In this document: positions 33,625-42,548 of the stretch, one piece after another
How the letters are laid out: every line of letters begins with the position of its first letter
How positions within the stretch are numbered: the first letter of the stretch is position 1
IMG/VR virus record: IMGVR_UViG_3300044213_000051
Location: 1 to 64,000 of that record
Direction: 5' to 3' (one strand)
Length of the DNA: 64,000 nt
From: a virus
Position numbers and translations under genes: made by a program
Notes under the pieces: generated by a model
What the model was told of the DNA's origin: nothing
What the model saw: the letters and a program-made list of their open reading frames with translations, nothing else
Databases searched by the model: none

Positions 33625-34273
33625 TGATTTTACTCAGGAAATTTTGGAAAGCACGAATTTTGGCTTCCTGTAAATTCTTAGAAGATGCGTTTCTAATTAA
33701 AGTCTTCGCTTCCTCAATATTTCTCTCCACAAACTTTCCATCAACGAATACCCATTCTTTATTCTCCATAATACCACGTACGTAAGCATCTGGAGCAGAT
33801 GGGTCGGCAACGATGTCTGCTGCAGTAGACAGCATAAAATCGTCCTGAACGACTTGGACACCTTCTTTGTTTAATCGAAGAGAACCTAGTGCTCGTGAAG
33901 ACACGCCAAGATTCGCACCACCTTCTAAAAGACCTTTAGCGATTTGACCCATTGGAGTATCTAAAATTTTGGCACGACCGATATAGTTAGTGCCTTCTTT
34001 ACGCAAAGAAGTGATTAGGTGAGAAACACGATCTAAGTTAATAGATGGGTTTTCTGGATGACCCAATTCGCCGTAAGCACGGTTCTTCTCTACATATTCT
34101 TTAATGTAACGATCAACTTCACGATCCATAACTGATTCTGGATACATGCGTCCGTTACGATTTTTTAATTCTGATTGAAGGAAAACACCTTCAATAAAAT
34201 ATTGTTTTGGTTTGCCTAACTTTTCTTCAACGATTACGTTGGAAGTTTCGACAACTTCTCTAATCAGTTTCAT
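33620..34273 (-). CDS. 21: Prohead core protease, T4 gp21-like
   Basis: Serine protease (U9/S78-type herpesvirus-like fold) that cleaves scaffold and capsid proteins at maturation. H72 is in GELGHPENP and the serine is in GVSSRALG (residues 123-130), with the aspartate in VADPSAPDAYV. 217 residues against 212 in T4. N-terminus KLIREVVETSNV is typical of the family. Confidence 0.95.
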   Translation of the reverse strand: MKLIREVVETSNVIVEEKLGKPKQYFIEGVFLQSELKNRNGRMYPESVMDREVDRYIKEYVEKNRAYGELGHPENPSINLDRVSHLITSLRKEGTNYIGRAKILDTPMGQIAKGLLEGGANLGVSSRALGSLRLNKEGVQVVQDDFMLSTAADIVADPSAPDAYVRGIMENKEWVFVDGKFVERNIEEAKTLIRNASSKNLQEAKIRAFQNFLSKIR

Positions 34274-34275
34274 TT

Positions 34276-34737
34276 TTATACCTTACCTGGAGAACCAGAC
34301 TGAGTTGTTGAAGCACCAACGATAGTTGGATCATCGTAAGCACCGTAAGTAGCATTCTCAACTGTAGTATCCCAACCAGCAACTTTACGTAGTACTAGAT
34401 AACCATTAACTGCTTTAGCAGCATCATTAACGATAACGATGTCAGCAGTGTTGTTTGTTGTATCAGACCAACCATTCTGAGTAAAATCGAAAAATGGTGC
34501 GTTTTCTGGAGCAGCTGAAATAATGTTCTTACCACTACGAGTAATTCTAGTGCCAGCCCCAAGTTCACCTGTGATCAAAACTTTAGTGATGTTCACTGTT
34601 GGCGCATCAGAGTTTCTTGCCTGAGTTGCGCAACCTAATGACGCAAGAGAAATAGTACCAGATTCAGCAGCGACTGTGTCGAAGTGAATAACTGTCTCTT
34701 GGTTTGTATTTTTAATTGTTGTGAATAAAACAGCCAT
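34276..34737 (-). CDS. Putative virion protein between gp21 and core genes (153 aa)
   Basis: Beta-rich protein of unknown role: AVLFTTIKNTNQETVIHFDTVAAESGTISL, then strands rich in Thr, Asn and Gly, and a Gly/Ser/Thr tail. It lies 2 bases upstream of gp21 within the head block, where T4 has no equivalent. A decoration or minor capsid protein is plausible from place and composition; no family is recognised. Confidence 0.65.
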   Translation of the reverse strand: MAVLFTTIKNTNQETVIHFDTVAAESGTISLASLGCATQARNSDAPTVNITKVLITGELGAGTRITRSGKNIISAAPENAPFFDFTQNGWSDTTNNTADIVIVNDAAKAVNGYLVLRKVAGWDTTVENATYGAYDDPTIVGASTTQSGSPGKV

Positions 34738-34741
34738 TTGA

Positions 34742-35284
34742 TTATTCCTTAATCTTATTGATTACATAGAAAAAATTATTTTTTGATTCTCTCATGTATT
34801 CAACGACTTCTAAATTGTTTGCCAATAAATTATTTAGCTCTTGTTGTGTTTCTTCATTTATTGCAACAACAGTTCCATCAGCTAAAACATAATCAAGTTT
34901 ATTTTCTATGATCGAATCCAATTTGTTTAAAGCACGAATTTTTTGAACAACTGGATCTACTGTAAATAGTTTAGAAGAAGCAAGCTCTACGTATGATTCA
35001 ATTAACTGTTCTGTAACTTTAATGTCGTAATATTCTTTAATGATAGTAGCGATACGAGATTCAGACATCTCTTCGTATATTTCCTGAGCGACTTCTTTTT
35101 CTAAATTTTCTGAGTAATGTTTATTCTTAACAAATATTCTTGCTTCTTCTAACTCTTTAAACTTTGTCTCTTCACCATCAATTAAGATAGAACCTTCGGT
35201 AGTCTTTTCAATAAGACTACCAAAAGAACGGATCGACTCAGCGATTCCTGTTTTTAGAGATTTCTTAAACTGGGTAAAATACAT
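34742..35284 (-). CDS. Possible prohead core component (gp68 position)
   Basis: A 180-residue helical, charged protein (EKEVAQEIYEEMSESRIATIIKEYYDIKVTEQLIESYVELASSKLF). T4 gene 68, a minor core protein, occupies the equivalent place between 67 and 21. Sequence identity with gp68 is not obvious to me, so the assignment is positional. It overlaps gp67 by 1 base. Confidence 0.6.
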   Translation of the reverse strand: MYFTQFKKSLKTGIAESIRSFGSLIEKTTEGSILIDGEETKFKELEEARIFVKNKHYSENLEKEVAQEIYEEMSESRIATIIKEYYDIKVTEQLIESYVELASSKLFTVDPVVQKIRALNKLDSIIENKLDYVLADGTVVAINEETQQELNNLLANNLEVVEYMRESKNNFFYVINKIKE

Positions 35285-35712
35285 TACTTGTTTAATTTTT
35301 TTAGTGTTAATGCTAAACGAGCACGTTTCCCAGCTTTACCTGAGTCGTGTTCATGTTTGTGTTCATATTCAGAAGTAGATTCGCCAGCACGTTTTGCTGC
35401 ACGAGTTAAAGCACCTGGATGTTTGATAGCACCCGCGATCCAATTTTTAGCTTCGTATACCAACTGTTGTTCTTCTTCATCCAAAACAGAAATTTCTTCT
35501 TCTGTTAAAGAAGTAATAGCAAGCATTTCTTCTTCTGATAGATCGAAACTTTCTTCAACAACTGGAGTAGTGAACATACTCTTAGCCATATCAATGCGCA
35601 TATCATCTAAACGAGCAGCAATTTTTTCTGCCATTGCAGCGTTAAATGATGTTTCAATAGCATCAGCATTACCACTTGCCAGTGCGCTTACTAAATTTTT
35701 AGTTGCTTCCAT
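35284..35712 (-). CDS. 67: gp67-like prohead core protein with extra C-terminal domain
   Basis: Residues 1-50 (LVSALASGNADAIETSFNAAMAEKIAARLDDMRIDMAKSMF) resemble T4 gp67, a small core protein. The protein then continues through an acidic helix (LSEEEMLAITSLTEEEISVLDEEE) to a basic domain with IKHPGALTRAAKRAGE and KAGKRARLALTLKKL. At 142 residues it is much longer than T4 gp67 (80), so it may be a fusion with a separate basic module. Located next to gp20. Confidence 0.75.
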   Translation of the reverse strand: MEATKNLVSALASGNADAIETSFNAAMAEKIAARLDDMRIDMAKSMFTTPVVEESFDLSEEEMLAITSLTEEEISVLDEEEQQLVYEAKNWIAGAIKHPGALTRAAKRAGESTSEYEHKHEHDSGKAGKRARLALTLKKLNK

Positions 35713-37313
35713 TATTTACTCCCTTTGTTATTACCGTTAGTTTGCTGTGGTGGTTCAGGTTCTAAATTTGGATCAGGAATAGCATTCTGAACCGCATAAT
35801 TCTGAGCAGCCACTTGTTGAACACCTTGAATTTGACCTTCGTGTTCAGCGAAACTTAGTTGTTCATCACGATCTTCTTCCATTTCACTTTCCATCTGTTC
35901 GATGTCATCATCAGTTTGCATTAATACATTTTTACGAACCCACATTGAAGAATAGTATCTACCAATGTATGGTTCAATTTGTTGTAAAGCAGCGATTCTC
36001 TGCAACAAAATTTCATTGTCTTTTAATTCAGAGAAATGATTATCTTCTTGATAATCATAATAGATTGAATCTTCAACCTGTTCCCACTCATCAGCAGCAA
36101 TAATACCTTTAGCGATAAGTTGTACTCTTAAAGCACCGCTAAACAAATATGAAAATTTCTTACGAATACGATTGATGAACTTATTAAACTTAATTTCATC
36201 ACGTGTAATTTCAGTGCTACGACCAAGAGCAAAACCAGATGACTCTTGTAGTCTAGACAATGGCACATTAAGTGCTTGATATAACTTCTTCTGGAAATAC
36301 TGAATATCTTCAATATCGCCAAGATTCTGTCCACCTGGAAGTGTTGTAATTTCTGTACCTTTACCACCTTCACGACGTGGCATCCAGAAATCTTCCATCA
36401 TACTTAAGTGACGACGATCGTCACGAACTTCACCAGTGGTAGCATCATAAACAATCTTATTACGGAACTTATTCATAATGTCCGCAACATATTGTTCAGC
36501 TTTAATCTTTGGTAAGTTACCTACGTCTACATAGAATACACGTCTTTCAGGAGCACGTGAAATACGATAGATAACAACCGCATCTTCAATCATTTTTAAC
36601 TGGTTCGTTGGCTTAATTGCTTTATGCAAATAAGACATCATAATACCAGTGTTATTGTCTATCAAACCAGATGGTGCATAGACAATAGAATCTAGTGACA
36701 TTTTAATACCCTGAGTAGATGCCTCAGTAATACCTTTGTCGTTATAAATGTAGTATTCTTCTACTTTCTTTACAACTTCAATACCCTTTGCGTCTTTCTG
36801 TTTGTCAATCGTTTTAACTTTGCGGATTTTTCTTGGGTCCACATAACGCATTTCTTGAATACCAGCTTTGGGATTCTTTGGGTCTATCAATACATTATAA
36901 TACAAACGACCATCTACGTACCAATTCTTAAATATATCATGGCCACGATGGTCGAATTTTAATAACTTTAATATGTAAGCAAATTCTTCACGAATTTTAC
37001 TTTTAATTTTTTCCGATACGTCTAATTTATCAAGATTAATTTTAACCGTGCTATCATCGTTTTCAGAAATAATCGCTTCATTGATAATGTCCTCAATAGC
37101 CATATCACAATCGGCATATTGAGAAACTTCTCTATATCTACGAATAAGGTCGTTTTCGTTCTTGATAATTGTATCAAGATCCATAACCATACCGTAGTAT
37201 GACGCAGTTGATGCGGATACTACGGTTGATCCATCTTCGGATGTTGGAGGTATTACGCTACCAACATCACGAATTTCGTCCTTACGTTTTATTTCAAAAC
37301 CAAATAATTGCAT
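35712..37313 (-). CDS. 20: Portal protein, T4 gp20-like
   Basis: Dodecameric vertex portal (533 residues, T4 524). Signature segments: YADCDMAIEDIINEAIISEND, GRLYYNVLIDPKNPKAGIQEMRYVDPRKIRKV, VYRISRAPERRVFYVDVGNLPK and FWMPRREGGKGTEI, followed by LPGGQNLGDIEDIQYFQKKLYQALNVPLSRL. The tail is Gln- and Asn-rich. Confidence 0.97.
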   Translation of the reverse strand: MQLFGFEIKRKDEIRDVGSVIPPTSEDGSTVVSASTASYYGMVMDLDTIIKNENDLIRRYREVSQYADCDMAIEDIINEAIISENDDSTVKINLDKLDVSEKIKSKIREEFAYILKLLKFDHRGHDIFKNWYVDGRLYYNVLIDPKNPKAGIQEMRYVDPRKIRKVKTIDKQKDAKGIEVVKKVEEYYIYNDKGITEASTQGIKMSLDSIVYAPSGLIDNNTGIMMSYLHKAIKPTNQLKMIEDAVVIYRISRAPERRVFYVDVGNLPKIKAEQYVADIMNKFRNKIVYDATTGEVRDDRRHLSMMEDFWMPRREGGKGTEITTLPGGQNLGDIEDIQYFQKKLYQALNVPLSRLQESSGFALGRSTEITRDEIKFNKFINRIRKKFSYLFSGALRVQLIAKGIIAADEWEQVEDSIYYDYQEDNHFSELKDNEILLQRIAALQQIEPYIGRYYSSMWVRKNVLMQTDDDIEQMESEMEEDRDEQLSFAEHEGQIQGVQQVAAQNYAVQNAIPDPNLEPEPPQQTNGNNKGSK

Positions 37314-37334
37314 AATTAAATTTTCAAGTTAATA

Positions 37335-37931
37335 TTAAACTGGGATTGGGAAAGTGCCAATCGGAGTGCTTACGCTAGCATTCAATCCAAATCCGTTAGT
37401 ACCGCTTGCAACATCAGATACGAAGTAGTTGTATTGGAACTCAACATCAAACTGTTCGATCTGGTTTTGTTGGTCAAAATCTAATGCGATTGGACCAATG
37501 TTAACAGGGAAAGCATCGTGGAATGTGTAAGTCTTAATAACATTACCAGCACGATCTAATTGACGAATGTTCAAGTCAACTTGATAGTCACGTGGGTTAG
37601 TGATACCGTCCGTGCTAGCATAGTTTTGAATACCATTCTGCCATTGTTCAAACGCATTACGGATGTTGAAAGAAACATCGTTGTAAATTGTTACAGTCCA
37701 TGGTGCGTAGTTACGTTCACCAGCGAAGTTCACTGGACGACCACGATAAAGAACAGAGATGTTCTCGATAGTGGAAGCAGGCATCTGAGCAGCTTTACAT
37801 AAAAACTGCGCACGAGTACCAGCGATTACACCCAATGGAACAAACGATGGGAATGTTAACTCTGCTCTAAACTGGTTAGGGCGAGCACCACCCCCAAGCA
37901 TCTGGGCTTTAAAATCAGCAATATTTGCCAT
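37335..37931 (-). CDS. 19: Tail tube protein, T4 gp19-like
   Basis: 198 residues. N-terminal FKAQMLGGGARPNQFRAELTFPS, central SVLYRGRPVNFAGERNYAPWTVTIYNDVSFNIRNAFEQW and the C-terminal strand FDVEFQYNYFVSD are typical of gp19. It precedes gp20 and follows gp18, the T4 order. A CTAAATA late box lies at 37957-37963 and GGAG before the ATG. Confidence 0.95.
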   Translation of the reverse strand: MANIADFKAQMLGGGARPNQFRAELTFPSFVPLGVIAGTRAQFLCKAAQMPASTIENISVLYRGRPVNFAGERNYAPWTVTIYNDVSFNIRNAFEQWQNGIQNYASTDGITNPRDYQVDLNIRQLDRAGNVIKTYTFHDAFPVNIGPIALDFDQQNQIEQFDVEFQYNYFVSDVASGTNGFGLNASVSTPIGTFPIPV

Positions 37932-37956
37932 TTAATTCTCCTTTATTGTTCTTTAC

Positions 37957-37963
37957 TATTTAG
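37957..37963 (-). promoter_or_regulatory. Late-promoter-like box CTAAATA upstream of gp19
   Basis: CTAAATA on the minus strand 26 bases ahead of the gp19 start and just beyond the gp18 stop. Confidence 0.5.
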
Positions 37964-37966
37964 CTC

Positions 37967-40132
37967 TTATGCGCCAATTTCTGAGAAATTAACACCAGTA
38001 CGGGCAGCCACAAAGTTAAGAGTAATGTAGTTGATAGAACGAGCTGGCTTAATAAAGATATCAGCAACGAATTGGTTCTCGTCGATAATCTGAGGAGTGT
38101 TGTTAGTGCTATCACACTTAACAACGAAGTCAGTAATACCACGGCGACCTTGAACGTCGCGTAGGAATGGTTCTACCAAGTTCTTAAATTGAGCTTGAGT
38201 GAATGGGTCGTTAAATTCAAACAACTGGAATTTAGCAGCTGTAGCAATTGCTTTTTCAAGAACAATAAACAGACGACGCACGTTGATACGATCAAACGCA
38301 CTTGGCTTAGCCAACATAGTTTTATCGCCGAACAATACAGTACCTTGTCCTGGGAAAGTAACAACTGGGTTAATTCCAGCGTTGTAAAGATTGTCGCGAT
38401 CTGTTTTATTTGGTTGAACAGCAAGTTTAACAACGTTCTTAATTTGACCACGATTTAAACCACCTGGAGAATACCATGGGTCATTAGTCAAATCAGTACG
38501 AGCGCACAAACCAGCGATATCGCCATTCAATGGAACCCAACGATATGTGTCGCTGTAACGATCGTATTGATATTTATAACCTGAATCAAGAACAGCATAA
38601 GAAGTGCTTGGTAGCGCATTGCGATACGCAACTAACTCATTAACAGCATTAGCTTGTTGTTGATTGTTAGTAATCAAGCTGCCATCAGTAACGTTCTCTG
38701 GTGATAGGAATGCCACGCAATCAGCACGACTTTCAACCATAGCGATAACTGCTTCTGCCACAGCAACTGAAGCTGGACCAACTGGAACTAAAGAGATGTC
38801 ATACAAAGTAGCATCGCCGTAAAGATTCCAAGCAGTAATTGTTTGACCATCAGTAGCAATAATATCATCAACACCACCACTTAATACTGTTGTAATTGGA
38901 GCAACAGCATTGAACGCATGGTTAAGAGCTGGAACACCCCAAGTTGCGCCAACTGGATGATCCATCCACCAGATGAATTTTGAGCTGCTGTTTAATACGT
39001 TTTTGTAGTAGTTGTTTGAACCATCTGCGTTCTTAGCATCAGATGCTTTAGAAACATAAGCAAATTTTTCTAGAACAGAACCTGCTTGACCAGTCCAACG
39101 ACCATCATTGTCAATAATAACAATGTGCATTTCGTCATTTGAACCACCAACACTAGCAACATACTCAGATGTTGTAGGAGCAGATTGGAAATAACCAGCA
39201 TATGCCCAAGTAGCAAAATCTGAAGTGCCAGAGCAAACAGAAACTAATAGAGAGTTACCTAGTGTTCCTGGATATTTCGCAGCGAATGGACCAACAACAC
39301 CTTCACCATCGATCCAGTTATTGATGTAATCGTTTTCGTTTAGAACTTTAACACCGCCAACAACGATAGTAGCATCAGCAACAGCACCAGTACCAGCACC
39401 ACCAGTTATAACTACTGTTGGGTTGTTAATGTAACCAGTTCCTGGATTTGTAATTGTGATACGAGAGATAGAAGATGTTGCGATACTTACAACACCAACA
39501 GTTGCGCCAGTACCAGTACCAGTAATAGTTACTGTTGGGCGAGTTACGTAACCTGAACCACCATTAGTAATAACGATACCAGTGATAGCACCAGCAACGA
39601 TAGTTGCAGTACCAGTAGCTTGAACACCACCTGGAATTGTTGGAGCAGAGAAGCTAATTGTTGCGTTGCTATAACCAGAACCACCAGCAGCGATAGTTAC
39701 GGCAGTAACTGCACCACCAGTCAAGAATGCTGAAGCAGTAGCTTGTGTACCACCAGCTTCATCTGGAGCAGATAATGTTACAGTTGGGTTAGTTGTATAA
39801 CCAGAACCAGCATTGTCTAAGTTAATAGCAGAAACTGAACCCGATTGGATCGCAACAGCGTTTCTGTGATTAACAGTGTCAATACGAGTAACCAATAGGT
39901 TGCTTGCATACGACAAGAAATTTGCGGCAGTAAACCATGACTGAGCATTGTCAGCAAATGGGCGACCGAAACGACTAACTAACTCGTTTTCGGAACTAAT
40001 TGTCACAGGTTGAAGAACTGGACCCCATACAAAAGTTCCAACAGTTGCGCCAGCAGAAGTTGATACAGCTGGAATGATGGAAGTGAAGTCTTTTTCTACG
40101 ACTGCAACGCCAGGACTTAATTGAAAAGGCAT
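37967..40132 (-). CDS. 18: Tail sheath protein, T4 gp18-like, with inserted Gly-Tyr repeat domain
   Basis: Contractile sheath, 721 residues. N-terminus LSPGVAVVEKDFTSIIPAVSTSAGATVGTFVWGP and C-terminus ARTGVNFSEIGA are typical, with the conserved core (SPGGLNRGQIKNV, NLYNAGINPVVTFPGQGTVLFGDKT). Residues about 100-260 are four repeats with G-S/T-G-Y-x4-P-T-V-T-I at about 109, 151, 192 and 231, which would be an exposed domain on the sheath exterior. The insertion has no equivalent in T4 gp18. Confidence 0.96.
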   Translation of the reverse strand: MPFQLSPGVAVVEKDFTSIIPAVSTSAGATVGTFVWGPVLQPVTISSENELVSRFGRPFADNAQSWFTAANFLSYASNLLVTRIDTVNHRNAVAIQSGSVSAINLDNAGSGYTTNPTVTLSAPDEAGGTQATASAFLTGGAVTAVTIAAGGSGYSNATISFSAPTIPGGVQATGTATIVAGAITGIVITNGGSGYVTRPTVTITGTGTGATVGVVSIATSSISRITITNPGTGYINNPTVVITGGAGTGAVADATIVVGGVKVLNENDYINNWIDGEGVVGPFAAKYPGTLGNSLLVSVCSGTSDFATWAYAGYFQSAPTTSEYVASVGGSNDEMHIVIIDNDGRWTGQAGSVLEKFAYVSKASDAKNADGSNNYYKNVLNSSSKFIWWMDHPVGATWGVPALNHAFNAVAPITTVLSGGVDDIIATDGQTITAWNLYGDATLYDISLVPVGPASVAVAEAVIAMVESRADCVAFLSPENVTDGSLITNNQQQANAVNELVAYRNALPSTSYAVLDSGYKYQYDRYSDTYRWVPLNGDIAGLCARTDLTNDPWYSPGGLNRGQIKNVVKLAVQPNKTDRDNLYNAGINPVVTFPGQGTVLFGDKTMLAKPSAFDRINVRRLFIVLEKAIATAAKFQLFEFNDPFTQAQFKNLVEPFLRDVQGRRGITDFVVKCDSTNNTPQIIDENQFVADIFIKPARSINYITLNFVAARTGVNFSEIGA
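39353..39835 (-). repeat. Four tandem Gly-x-Gly-Tyr beta repeats inside gp18
   Basis: About 40-residue repeats, each with G-x-G-Y followed by P-T-V-T-I/L and an Ala/Thr-rich strand. The same motif occurs twice in gp14 (42679-42892). DNA copies have diverged, so this is an old protein repeat, not a recent duplication. Confidence 0.8.
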
Positions 40133-40190
40133 TGTAATTCTCCTTATTACGTTATTCTATTTTGCTTCGAGGAGCACTTGAAAGCACTAA

Positions 40191-40201
40191 TTTATTTATT
40201 G
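40191..40201 (-). promoter_or_regulatory. Late-promoter-like CAATAAATA upstream of gp18
   Basis: CAATAAATAAA on the minus strand, between the gp17 stop and the gp18 start about 60 bases downstream. AAGGAG precedes the gp18 ATG. Confidence 0.5.
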
Positions 40202-40212
40202 AAAACCTAATT

Positions 40213-41790
40213 TCAGAAGTTCAATAAGTTCTCTTTTTCTATTCCATCATCTATAAAACCAAATGGGGTCAATTCTTCCTCCATGGCTTGAATCTTTTTC
40301 TCGTACATTAATTGTCTTAGATTTATATTATTTAGCTCTTTAAAATAACTCGTACTTGTGAGCCAAGAGAACAAAACGCAACACATAACCAAGTCATCGT
40401 GGTATCCATCATCTGCTTTGTATGTACCTTTGGTTTCAATAAAGGTTGATATTTCAGAGATAATATCTGGATCTTCGATGATAAATTTGTTTTCTTCAAC
40501 TAATGCTTTGAAATTATGACAACCTGTGCGCTTAACTTTTTTATCAGTTTGTACACCAAGTTGCGTTTTACCACCACCAAAACCACCCGAAACTGTCTGA
40601 GACTGTGTAGTTCTGTTTACGAAAATTATGTTCTCATACTCCAATTCGTTATGTAAAATGTACGGAACTTGCTCACTAAAGTTGGTTTCGACCAATACCC
40701 ATGCTTCATTAAATTGTTTTCCAACGTGAGCAATTACGTTTGGATACATCAATGGGCTAATAGTTGTATTTTTATATTTACCAACCAATCTGTATGGAGC
40801 TTCAGTGATATCAGCAATCACGAATGCTGAAGCATCACCACCAACACCTTCTGCCGTATCAGCAACAATAACATAACTGTGCCCTTTCTTTGGATTTTCA
40901 TAAAGATCTAAACCATCTTTACTAAACACAGTTACAGCTGTTGACATTTTGGCAATAACGTCAGCATTAATAAGCGTCAAACTAGAACCAAGGAATTTAC
41001 ATAATACTTCTTGGTTATATTTTAATTCGCCCAACATTCCTTTCTGTTCAGCTGCCCATTTCTCATCACGTCCTGGAATTTTCCAGTATGGAATGTACAA
41101 TGGAACGAACCCATTTCTACCTTTTTCTGCGTCGTTCCAGAATTTCCAGAAGTGATTATAACCAAGTGGTGTTGAACTTAAAAGAATTTTAGTTGTTTCA
41201 CCAGCAGAAATTGTAGGATAAACTGAAGTAAAGAACTGCTCAGCAACAGTATTAGGAATAATCGCAGCCTCGTCAACATATAAAAGGTTAACAGATTTAC
41301 CTCGAATACCACTAGCAGAAGTCGCAGCAGTAAATACTTTTGATCCATTTTCGAGTTCTACGTCACCCTTGTTCCAAGTAGTGACCCCTTGTTTTAGCCA
41401 GTTAGGTAAATGTTCAAACATTAATTGATAACGATCTAAAACTTCACGAGCAGCTGTAGCTTTGTTTGCCAGAATAGCTACGTTCTTATTTTCTTGGAAG
41501 TTTGTGTACCACAAAATATAAGCAGCAGATGTAGTTGTTTTACCCTGCTGACGACCTTCCATAAGAATAACCCTACGATTTTCGTGGATTACTTTAACCT
41601 TATCTCGTTGGCAATCATATAACTTAAATGGTATTAATCCGTGGTCAAGTGAAACAATTTTACAATAATTTTCAATAAAATATATTGGATCCTGGGAACA
41701 TTTAACCCATTCTTCAATTTGTTCTTGTGTGAATTGAACTGCCACATTGGCAGCTTTCAGGTTCACATTTGCATTATAAATTTGTGCCAT
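40213..41790 (-). CDS. 17: Terminase large subunit, T4 gp17-like
   Basis: DNA-packaging motor, 525 residues (T4 610). N-terminal ATPase: Walker A EGRQQGKTT (about 78-86), Walker B VNLLYVDEAA, coupling motif LLSSTPLGYNHFWK. C-terminal RNase H-like nuclease: VIVADTAEG with further Asp residues (DDGYHDDLVMCCVLFSW). Upstream neighbour is gp15, 2 bases away, so gene 16 is missing from its usual place. Confidence 0.97.
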   Translation of the reverse strand: MAQIYNANVNLKAANVAVQFTQEQIEEWVKCSQDPIYFIENYCKIVSLDHGLIPFKLYDCQRDKVKVIHENRRVILMEGRQQGKTTTSAAYILWYTNFQENKNVAILANKATAAREVLDRYQLMFEHLPNWLKQGVTTWNKGDVELENGSKVFTAATSASGIRGKSVNLLYVDEAAIIPNTVAEQFFTSVYPTISAGETTKILLSSTPLGYNHFWKFWNDAEKGRNGFVPLYIPYWKIPGRDEKWAAEQKGMLGELKYNQEVLCKFLGSSLTLINADVIAKMSTAVTVFSKDGLDLYENPKKGHSYVIVADTAEGVGGDASAFVIADITEAPYRLVGKYKNTTISPLMYPNVIAHVGKQFNEAWVLVETNFSEQVPYILHNELEYENIIFVNRTTQSQTVSGGFGGGKTQLGVQTDKKVKRTGCHNFKALVEENKFIIEDPDIISEISTFIETKGTYKADDGYHDDLVMCCVLFSWLTSTSYFKELNNINLRQLMYEKKIQAMEEELTPFGFIDDGIEKENLLNF

Positions 41791-41792
41791 GA

Positions 41793-42548
41793 TTAAAAAT
41801 TAGTTGTCCAGTCTTCTTGACTAACTGTGGCATTAACCACATTTCCTGTTGCCGTATAAACTCTATTCGGAGCACTAAAATCTTTATTTTCTCCGATATT
41901 CGCATCAACCTTAGTAATAATACCTTGACCAGTAACAGGTCCAAATAGATTTAGTTTCATTTCAAAATTAAGTGTATGTGTTACGTATCTTCTATCTTGA
42001 AAATCGCCATCATATTCGTCTACAACAGAAACGCTATTTAAGATAACAGGAACAGGCATCGTAACTCCCAACTCTGGTACCATCTCTACTTGCATAGTAT
42101 ATTCTGGTGTGAATGTTGGAAGAATCTGTTCAATAATCTGCATACCGTCTTCTTGTGTTTTAGTAATAACATAAAGAGAGATGTCTAGATTATACGGAAC
42201 AGGTGTGTATGCTGTCGATAAATTGTTCGCATTGGTTGTATCTGTTGCTGTAATTTTATTCATACGATTAACCTTACGAGTTGAATCGTAAACATACCCA
42301 ATAATTTCAAATGACATTCTTGGCAACGTAACCATTGTTACATTATTTTCTATGTCTGGTTGCTGATCAATACGAACTAACCATTTCTCTTTCGGAGCAT
42401 ACGAAATTGGAATTTGTAAACGCTGAACAGTTGTTCCGTTAACAGAATCACCCTGTTTACGATCGATGTAAATGCTGCTGAACAAACGACCGAACGAAAC
42501 GATCGCTTTTCTTATCGAGCCATGGTAATAAACATTTCCGCCAAGCAT
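41793..42548 (-). CDS. 15: Tail sheath stabiliser/terminator, T4 gp15-like
   Basis: 251 residues. The start GGNVYYHGSIRKAIVSFGRLFSSIYIDR and RLQIPISYAPKEKWLVRIDQQPD...LPRMSFEI are signatures of gp15, which caps the contracted tail and joins it to the neck. It overlaps gp14 by 1 base. Confidence 0.94.
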   Translation of the reverse strand: MLGGNVYYHGSIRKAIVSFGRLFSSIYIDRKQGDSVNGTTVQRLQIPISYAPKEKWLVRIDQQPDIENNVTMVTLPRMSFEIIGYVYDSTRKVNRMNKITATDTTNANNLSTAYTPVPYNLDISLYVITKTQEDGMQIIEQILPTFTPEYTMQVEMVPELGVTMPVPVILNSVSVVDEYDGDFQDRRYVTHTLNFEMKLNLFGPVTGQGIITKVDANIGENKDFSAPNRVYTATGNVVNATVSQEDWTTNF

